Shown here piece by piece: positions 13,319 to 18,193 of a stretch of DNA of 18,193 nucleotides. The stretch is from Robiginitomaculum sp. (GTDB lineage Bacteria; Pseudomonadota; Alphaproteobacteria; Caulobacterales; Maricaulaceae): NCBI GenBank assembly GCA_021647375.1, contig JAKIUV010000057.1:1-18193 (forward strand). Reading direction: 5' to 3'. The notes beneath the pieces are model-generated. The model made no database searches. It worked only from the letters and a program-made list of their open reading frames with translations, and was not told where the DNA came from. Each line of letters begins with the position of its first letter. Within the stretch, counting starts at the first letter, position 1. The position numbers were made by a program, and so were the translations under genes.

Positions 13319-16015
13319 ATGGTTACACGTTCAAAATCGCAGGCAAAATCACGGGCAAAGCCAGCGGCAAAAAGGCCAGAAAAGAAATCTGTTGCAAAAC
13401 GGGCTTCCTCAAAAGTCCTAGCATCTGCAAACGCCAAGCCGCGTACAGCTGATCGCGATACTCTGGCCAAACTTCGCGCCCATGTGGACGATATTGAAAA
13501 ACGTTTGAAACGTGCCAATAGTCTGACCCGTAATTCGGTGCGCGCCCTTAAAACATCTTACGAAGTTCTGGACGGTAATAATCACACCACCGCGCTTACG
13601 GGGCATATTGAAGAGCTTTCCGACCGCTTGACGGGCATGATCGAGCAGACCCGCAAGGATGTTGCTCACGACTTAAAAATTGTGCTAAGCGACCCTCGTT
13701 TGGAAACTCTGTCGGGTGCCTTGACCAAAGCCAATCAACGTTTAACCTCTGCTGAGCAAAACCAGGCCGAAGCTATTAATGCTATCAACACCCATATCGC
13801 CCGTTTAGCGACGGCGGTTGATGAGCGCATGGGGCGAGAACAACGCCAACGTGAAAAGGGCGAAGCTCTGTTAAATGAGCGCATGGATACCATCGAGAAA
13901 GATAGTGCTGCAGCGATCGTCACTATAGGCGAGAAAGTTGTTAGTGTTTCCGAAGACTTGACGAAAAAAACCCAAACCTTACGCGGTGAACTCGCTGAAC
14001 AGGCTCTGACGCGTCAACAGGATTACGAAGAACATAAGCACGAAATAGCGCGGCGTATAGAAGCCATTGAAGATGAACAGCGCAATCAATTGCCAACCTT
14101 TGAGCGCGGTATTACAAAGCTAAACATACGCATGGAAGCCCTTGAGAGTAATGTGGGTTTGTATGACAGGGTGGCAGAACCTGTTATCTCAGCAATAGCT
14201 GCCGAAACTGCCTTGCCAAATTCACAAAGCGAAGTTTTAGTAGACAAACAGACGGGTGATGCCTTTGCCGCACTTGAATTAGTTGATATGCAACAGAATA
14301 CACATGCAGGGTCACCGTCGGCATTTGTGCCAGAAATTGTTCCGGAAATTGTGCCAGAAGTTGTTCCGGAAATTTCTGAGGCTCCGCAACCCTTTGCACC
14401 TGTCGAATATGTAGCATCGGCTGTCGCCACCGCTTCGGGCGGACAAAACCCAGAAGTTTTCTCACCGCGCGCCTATGCGCCGTCAGCGCAAATTGAGGGC
14501 CAAACAGACACGCAGATACAAGTGGATACACAGGCACAAGAGACTGTGCCGCCGCCATTGGCTGTGGTAGATAATGGCCCGCAAGTTTATGCACAGTCGC
14601 GTGGCACAAATACAGCGCCGGAAGCGCCAGTATATTCAGAATTACCTGTACATGATCAGGCCACCCCTCCGCCTATGCCCGCAGCAAATTTTCCGCCTAT
14701 GCCCGATGCTGGTTTGCCGCCTATGCCGAATACGGCTGCGGTACCGGAAATTCAGACGCTAGAACCCAGTATGGAGAGCGTGCGACCAGGCGGAAACCCA
14801 GATGCCAAGCCAGCGAAAAACAAGAAAGGCAAAGCCAAGAAACCAAAAAAAAATAAAGGCGGTTCCGGTGAGGGTGGTGATCACGGCATGATCCGCAAGG
14901 TCGCACTTTATGGCGGTGTCGCAGTTGTTGCGCTCTTTGCTTATAAAACATTTGCGCCAAAAATACTTGGTAACGACACGGATAAACCAGTTAGCACACA
15001 AATGGCGACCAAGAAATCTCTGGCTTCAGTTGAAGTTTCTGGGGAATTTGACGCGCTTAGCACAAGTGAACAAGCTGGCGAGAAAATGGGTGAACAAACA
15101 TTTGAAAGCGTTGAACCGGTTGGCGATTATTCCCAGGGTATGTCCGCCCCTGATCTTGGCAATAACGGCAACGAAGAGAATAGTGCGCAAAAGCAAACAT
15201 TGGAGGCAGCGGCGGTCAACGGTAATGCCATTGCCCAATTCCAGCTTGGTTTATCACATTTAGAAGCCGGACGCGAAGCAGATGCGGTTCGTTTGATACG
15301 CCTTGCGGCCAATCAAGGCCAAGCCGCAGCACAATACCGACTGGCGAAATTATATGAAGCGGGTATTGGTGTGAAGGTCAACGGCAAAACGGCCAAGGAT
15401 CTATTGACGCGCGCCGCCAAAGCCGACAACCGCATCGCCATGCACGATCTGGGGCATTATTATGCGACGGGAGCGGATGGTGCTTCACCTGATTTACAAC
15501 AAGCCGTCAAATGGTTTTCTATGGCGGCTGAGCGCGGTGTACTGGATTCCCAATTTAATCTCGCAGTGCTATATCAGGGTGGCTCCGGTGTACCCCTTAG
15601 TCTGGAAGACGCCTATATATGGTATTCAATCGCAGGGAGCCAAGGAGACGAGATAGCTATCCAGCGCAGTGAAGCCGTTGCTCGCGAACTTTCTGAGGAA
15701 AGTCTAGCCAAAGCCAAAGCCCGCGTCAAAGCGTTTGCGCCTCGTCCGGTTAATAATGCCGCGAACGGTATCTTCAAAAACCTCCCGTGGATGGCCGAAA
15801 AAGAAGCTAGGCGCGCACCTATGACCAACCCTACAGTCAAAGGCGCCCAACGAATGCTCGCATCTCTCGGATATTCGATTGGCCCGCCCGACGGCGCTCT
15901 TGGCCCCAATACCCGTAATGCTATCATCAGATTTGAACGAGCCAATGGGCTACCAGAGACTGGGCGCGTCAATGCCGCTCTAATAGAGCGCTTACAATTG
16001 GCGGTTGGTGTTTAA
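13319..16015 (+). CDS. PodJ-like polar organiser: coiled coil, membrane segment, Sel1 repeats, peptidoglycan-binding domain
   Basis: An 898-residue membrane protein with the order of parts seen in PodJ-type localisation factors. A basic Lys/Ala N-terminus (1-45) is followed by long coiled-coil helices (about 45-280). A Pro-rich, low-complexity region (about 330-490) includes VPEIVPEIVPEVVPEI and three PPMP motifs. A very basic patch (KNKKGKAKKPKKNKGG, 500-515) lies just before a single membrane segment (about 526-545, KVALYGGVAVVALFAYKTF). The periplasmic part has four or so Sel1-type repeats (about 635-780; e.g. AQYRLAKLYEAGIGV, FNLAVLYQGGSGVPL) and a peptidoglycan-binding_1 domain (837-895, AQRMLASLGYSIGPPDGALG and NAIIRFERANGLPETG). 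The N-terminus is inferred cytoplasmic by the positive-inside rule. The role is probably polar assembly or envelope organisation. An AGGGA site precedes the ATG and a CtrA box lies upstream. True orthology to PodJ is not certain from sequence inspection. Confidence 0.8.
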   Translation: MVTRSKSQAKSRAKPAAKRPEKKSVAKRASSKVLASANAKPRTADRDTLAKLRAHVDDIEKRLKRANSLTRNSVRALKTSYEVLDGNNHTTALTGHIEELSDRLTGMIEQTRKDVAHDLKIVLSDPRLETLSGALTKANQRLTSAEQNQAEAINAINTHIARLATAVDERMGREQRQREKGEALLNERMDTIEKDSAAAIVTIGEKVVSVSEDLTKKTQTLRGELAEQALTRQQDYEEHKHEIARRIEAIEDEQRNQLPTFERGITKLNIRMEALESNVGLYDRVAEPVISAIAAETALPNSQSEVLVDKQTGDAFAALELVDMQQNTHAGSPSAFVPEIVPEIVPEVVPEISEAPQPFAPVEYVASAVATASGGQNPEVFSPRAYAPSAQIEGQTDTQIQVDTQAQETVPPPLAVVDNGPQVYAQSRGTNTAPEAPVYSELPVHDQATPPPMPAANFPPMPDAGLPPMPNTAAVPEIQTLEPSMESVRPGGNPDAKPAKNKKGKAKKPKKNKGGSGEGGDHGMIRKVALYGGVAVVALFAYKTFAPKILGNDTDKPVSTQMATKKSLASVEVSGEFDALSTSEQAGEKMGEQTFESVEPVGDYSQGMSAPDLGNNGNEENSAQKQTLEAAAVNGNAIAQFQLGLSHLEAGREADAVRLIRLAANQGQAAAQYRLAKLYEAGIGVKVNGKTAKDLLTRAAKADNRIAMHDLGHYYATGADGASPDLQQAVKWFSMAAERGVLDSQFNLAVLYQGGSGVPLSLEDAYIWYSIAGSQGDEIAIQRSEAVARELSEESLAKAKARVKAFAPRPVNNAANGIFKNLPWMAEKEARRAPMTNPTVKGAQRMLASLGYSIGPPDGALGPNTRNAIIRFERANGLPETGRVNAALIERLQLAVGV
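14327..14374 (+). repeat. 12-bp coding minisatellite (VPEI x4)
   Basis: Four consecutive 12-bp units (GTGCCAGAAATT, GTTCCGGAAATT, GTGCCAGAAGTT, GTTCCGGAAATT) encode VPEI, VPEI, VPEV, VPEI at residues 337-352 of the PodJ-like protein. Units 1 and 3 and units 2 and 4 are most alike, so a 24-bp duplication of a dimer is likely. The number of units may vary between strains. Confidence 0.85.
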
Positions 16016-16099
16016 GTAGAGCATAGACCCATTAATTTCGCCGTTTTGTTGTTTTTATCCGGGCTTGGGTCAAGGTGGAAGTAGAAGGCTAAATATACA

Positions 16100-16570
16100 T
16101 TGAAACAAATATTGATGATACAAGTCCGCACCCGCGCGGAAACCGCCGCAGCGCAAGCTTTGTTTGTTGAATACCTGGAAATCTTAAACTCTGATTTTGG
16201 CAAATCTGTGGGTTGTGCCGATAGCCAAGCGGATATGCAGGATTTTCCAGCGGGCTATGCGGCGTTATTTTTGGCGAATTTGGACGGTGCGCCAGTTGCG
16301 GCTTGTGGTCTCATTCGCGTTAACGAGCAGGACTGCGAATTAGTGCGTCTCTATTGCCGCCCCAAAGGGCGCGGTCACGCTTTGGGCCGCAAGCTTAGTG
16401 AAGCCGCAAAAGACTATGCCAAGGACAGTGGGTATCAACGCCTCGTGCTGTCGACCGAACCCGTCATGGAGCATGCGGTTAAGCTTTATAAAAATATGGG
16501 GTTTGTGGACATAGAAAACTATGCGGATGCGCCGTCGGCTTGTTCAAAATATATGGCTTTGGCACTCTGA
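16100..16570 (+). CDS. GNAT family N-acetyltransferase
   Basis: A 156-residue GNAT-fold acyltransferase. The acetyl-CoA binding core is visible as ELVRLYCRPKGRGHALGRKL (about 91-110), where RPKGRGHALG fits the R/Q-x-x-G-x-G/A pyrophosphate loop. The C-terminal part follows: RLVLSTEPVMEHAVKLYKNMGF, the usual motif B with the LYKxxGF ending. The acceptor (small molecule, peptide or protein) cannot be told. The start is uncertain. TTG at 16100 has GAAGG 11 bases upstream, while ATG at 16115 has no ribosome site but would give an intact domain. It lies 84 bp after the PodJ-like gene on the same strand and ends opposite the rpsU terminator. Confidence 0.85.
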   Translation: MKQILMIQVRTRAETAAAQALFVEYLEILNSDFGKSVGCADSQADMQDFPAGYAALFLANLDGAPVAACGLIRVNEQDCELVRLYCRPKGRGHALGRKLSEAAKDYAKDSGYQRLVLSTEPVMEHAVKLYKNMGFVDIENYADAPSACSKYMALAL

Positions 16571-16592
16571 CGGGCATATACCCATATGCAAA

Positions 16593-16624
16593 AGGCAAAC
16601 CCTGTATTGCTCTGGGGCTTGCCT
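16593..16624 (-). terminator. Rho-independent terminator of rpsU
   Basis: In the rpsU direction, AGGCAAGCCC (16624-16615) pairs with GGGTTTGCCT (16602-16593) over ten bases with one G-U pair, around a 12-base loop, and is followed by TTT. It begins ~33 bp after the rpsU stop. In the opposite direction the same hairpin follows the GNAT stop by 22 bp, but the T run there is poor, so it serves rpsU best. Confidence 0.65.
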
Positions 16625-16656
16625 GCTTGTTTCAGGGTATAAAGAAGTGAAAGAGC

Positions 16657-16893
16657 CTAGTAGCGCTTTTTCTTCTTTTTCATGGGGAGCAAGCCTTCAA
16701 GTTGGGCGCGTTTGCGGGCTAATTTGCGAACACGGCGAACGGCTTCAGCCTTTTCGCGCACACGTTTTTCAGATGGTTTTTCGTAGTGTTTACGAGCTTT
16801 CATTTCGCGCAAAACGCCTTCGTTTTGCAACTTCTTTTTAAGCGCCCGGAGTGCTTGATCCACATTGTTCTGGCGCACGTAAATTTCAACCAT
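16657..16893 (-). CDS. rpsU: 30S ribosomal protein bS21
   Basis: A 78-residue basic protein with the conserved bS21 N-terminus (VEIYVRQNNVDQALRALKKK) and the following RKHYEKPSEKRVREKAEAVRR. It ends in a lysine-rich tail (KKKKKRY). The length is at the upper end of the family range, as is common in alphaproteobacteria. It sits in the head/platform region of the 30S subunit near the anti-Shine-Dalgarno sequence and helps initiation. It is transcribed alone, with a hairpin terminator just downstream, and is divergent from the epoxide-hydrolase-like gene. The ATG is set by the invariant start of the family; the upstream ribosome site (GAAAGCAG) is weak. Confidence 0.96.
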   Translation of the reverse strand: MVEIYVRQNNVDQALRALKKKLQNEGVLREMKARKHYEKPSEKRVREKAEAVRRVRKLARKRAQLEGLLPMKKKKKRY

Positions 16894-16925
16894 ATATTCG
16901 TCTGCTTTCTAGTAAAACGCTAGCA

Positions 16926-16939
16926 TACGCAATTGCGTA
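16926..16939. promoter_or_regulatory. 14-bp perfect palindrome between rpsU and the hydrolase gene
   Basis: TACGCAATTGCGTA is its own reverse complement and lies 33 bp upstream of the rpsU ATG, in the divergent intergenic region (16894-17074). It could be an operator near the rpsU promoter, but no known regulator motif is recognised. Confidence 0.35.
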
Positions 16940-17074
16940 GGCGAGCCTGTAATTTCTGATGTGGCGGGTATGTAGCCGAGCAAATGCTAGGCGTCTAGGG
17001 AAAATCGTGTAAAAATACAGGAAATTCTTCCATTTGTGGCGGATATGGGACAGTTTAGCGCAAAAAGGATTGTT

Positions 17075-18040
17075 ATGGGATTTCCAAGGCCGAAAATCGT
17101 CGATGCAGGCGAGGTGAGAATCGCTACCTATGAACGGGGTGCAAAAGACGCCCCGCCTGTGCTTTTGATCCATGGCTGGCCGGAGATCGCCTATTCGTGG
17201 AAACATCAAATACAGCCATTAGCGGATGCGGGCTACCGGGCAATTGCTATGGATGTGCGCGGCTTTGGTCATTCGGAGGCGCCGGGGGATGTTAGCGCTT
17301 ACACTATCGAAAAACTGGTCGGGGATATAGAGGGCGTTTTGGGGGCGCTGGGTATTCGCGAAGTGGTTTTGTGCGGTCATGATTGGGGCGGGATTATCGT
17401 TTGGCACGCGGCACGGATGTTGGAAAACCGGGTGCGCGGCGTGATTTCGGTTTGTACGCCCCATATGAAGCAACCGCCCGCCGATCCTATAGAAATTTTC
17501 AAGCGCCGCCATGGGGATAAGCATTATTTTGTCGCGTTTCAGGAAGAGGGCGTTGCGGAGGGGGTTTTTGAACAAGACCCGCTCGCCGTGTTTAAAATGC
17601 TGTTCCGCAAAACGCCGCCAGGTACGGTTCTCACCTCAGAACATTTTTATTTGGTCGAACAATATAAAGCCTATTTGGCCGCAGGCGCACCGGCCTTGCC
17701 CGGTCAAGTGATGAGCGATGAAGACCTAGAGGTTTACGCGGGTGCTTTCACCCATTCGGGCTTTCACGGCGGTGTCAATCTTTACCGCAACACCACCCAT
17801 AATTGGCACCACGACAAAAAACTCAGCAATGATATAACCCAGCCCAGTCTGATGATCAGTACAGCAGACGATTTATTCCTGCCACCAGAACACACCGAAC
17901 CCATGGTCGATATGATTATGGATTTAGAGCGTGTCACCGTCCCCGATTGCGGCCATTGGGCCATGTGGGAACAGCCGGACGCCATAAACAAGCATATGAT
18001 AGACTGGCTAGGCCGTAAAATGGGACTGCGTTATTTTTAG
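17075..18040 (+). CDS. Alpha/beta hydrolase, soluble epoxide hydrolase-like
   Basis: A 321-residue alpha/beta hydrolase from the chosen ATG. HGWPE (33-37) provides the oxyanion hole. The nucleophile elbow is GHDWGG with Asp103 rather than Ser, which points to epoxide hydrolases or haloalkane dehalogenases. The charge-relay acid is in STADDLFLPPEH (about 265) and the histidine is in VPDCGHWAMWEQP (His294). HYFVAFQEEG and GVNLYRN in the cap region supply two tyrosines in the places of the epoxide-polarising tyrosines, so epoxide hydrolase is favoured. It would convert an epoxide to a diol; the substrate is unknown. The start at 17075 is preferred because AAGGA lies five bases before it. Alternatives are GTG at 17036 and ATG at 17045. 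It is divergent from rpsU. Confidence 0.87.
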   Translation: MGFPRPKIVDAGEVRIATYERGAKDAPPVLLIHGWPEIAYSWKHQIQPLADAGYRAIAMDVRGFGHSEAPGDVSAYTIEKLVGDIEGVLGALGIREVVLCGHDWGGIIVWHAARMLENRVRGVISVCTPHMKQPPADPIEIFKRRHGDKHYFVAFQEEGVAEGVFEQDPLAVFKMLFRKTPPGTVLTSEHFYLVEQYKAYLAAGAPALPGQVMSDEDLEVYAGAFTHSGFHGGVNLYRNTTHNWHHDKKLSNDITQPSLMISTADDLFLPPEHTEPMVDMIMDLERVTVPDCGHWAMWEQPDAINKHMIDWLGRKMGLRYF

Positions 18041-18108
18041 GTTTCTTTCATCCTCCGCTCTTTACGCAGGGCAATTGCATATGAACGAAACATCCGGGCA
18101 TTGTTTCC

Positions 18109-18156
18109 CCTCACCCGCAGTTCGCTACGCTCACGCGGCCTCTCCCCAAGGAGAGG
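18109..18156 (+). repeat. Palindromic repeat at the right edge
   Basis: It starts CCTCACCCGCAG and ends in a perfect hairpin CCTCTCC-CCAA-GGAGAGG (18139-18156). It shares the CCTCACCC start with the DUF559-flanking family but has a different interior (TTCGCTACGCTCACGCGG), so I treat it as a separate family. No T run follows the hairpin on the + strand. It lies ~70 bp after the hydrolase gene and the window ends 37 bp later. Confidence 0.55.
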
Positions 18157-18193
18157 ATGAAAAATCAGAGGCAATCTATAAAAAATTACTAAA

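Noticed and set aside
16521..16841. Open frame overlapping the GNAT end and antisense to rpsU
   Set aside because: rpsU is unmistakable on the other strand and the frame crosses the terminator hairpin.
18109..18156. Terminator for the epoxide-hydrolase-like gene
   Set aside because: The stem is good but no T run follows on the + strand, and the unit looks like a dispersed repeat.

Overview
The window looks like chromosomal DNA from a free-living alphaproteobacterium of moderate GC. A Hyphomonadaceae/Maricaulales-type relative of Caulobacter is my best guess. The reasons are a PodJ-like polar-organiser protein preceded by an exact CtrA-type box (TTAA-N7-TTAAC), a LiuR-like MerR regulator heading an acyl-CoA catabolism cluster, and GTCATCCCGG-type and CCTCACCCC-type dispersed repeats common in this class. 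The taxon is inferred from content only.

Region 1 (1-329) has no gene. It holds an imperfect inverted repeat, one solo arm of a hairpin repeat family, and a likely promoter for a glutathione S-transferase-like gene (330-944, + strand).

Region 2 (972-11238, all on the - strand) is a fatty-acid/acyl-CoA beta-oxidation cluster. In transcription order it holds a MerR regulator, a long FadE-type acyl-CoA dehydrogenase, an LCAD-like acyl-CoA dehydrogenase, a 0.78-kb repeat cassette carrying a DUF559 nuclease-like gene, an acetyl-CoA acyltransferase (thiolase), a small putative lipoprotein, a FadJ-type bifunctional hydratase/3-hydroxyacyl-CoA dehydrogenase, two tandem paralogous crotonases and an NTF2/SnoaL-like protein. 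Together these cover oxidation, hydration, second oxidation and thiolysis of acyl-CoAs. Gene spacings are short (0 to about 26 bp) except at the DUF559 cassette and at a second repeat between fadJ and the crotonase pair.

The most unusual structure is the cassette at 6951-7732. Two ~193-bp elements, in direct orientation through a 51-bp identical core, flank the DUF559 gene. Their arms pair as exact inverted repeats in a nested way: the outer arm of one matches the outer arm of the other over 29 bp, and the inner arm matches the inner arm over 27 bp. Each arm folds into two hairpins whose stem sequences change while pairing and loop are kept. Removing the cassette would bring the two flanking genes to ~37 bp apart, so it looks like an insertion into an operon.

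Region 3 (11239-16015, + strand) starts with a palindromic TTAACG-repeat operator between the MerR gene and a divergent exported protein of unknown function. Next come a CtrA box and an 898-residue PodJ-like protein: coiled coil, Pro-rich linker, one membrane segment, Sel1 repeats and a peptidoglycan-binding domain.

Region 4 (16016-18193) holds a GNAT acetyltransferase, rpsU (bS21) on the - strand with its own terminator, a divergent epoxide-hydrolase-like alpha/beta hydrolase, and another palindromic repeat at the right edge.
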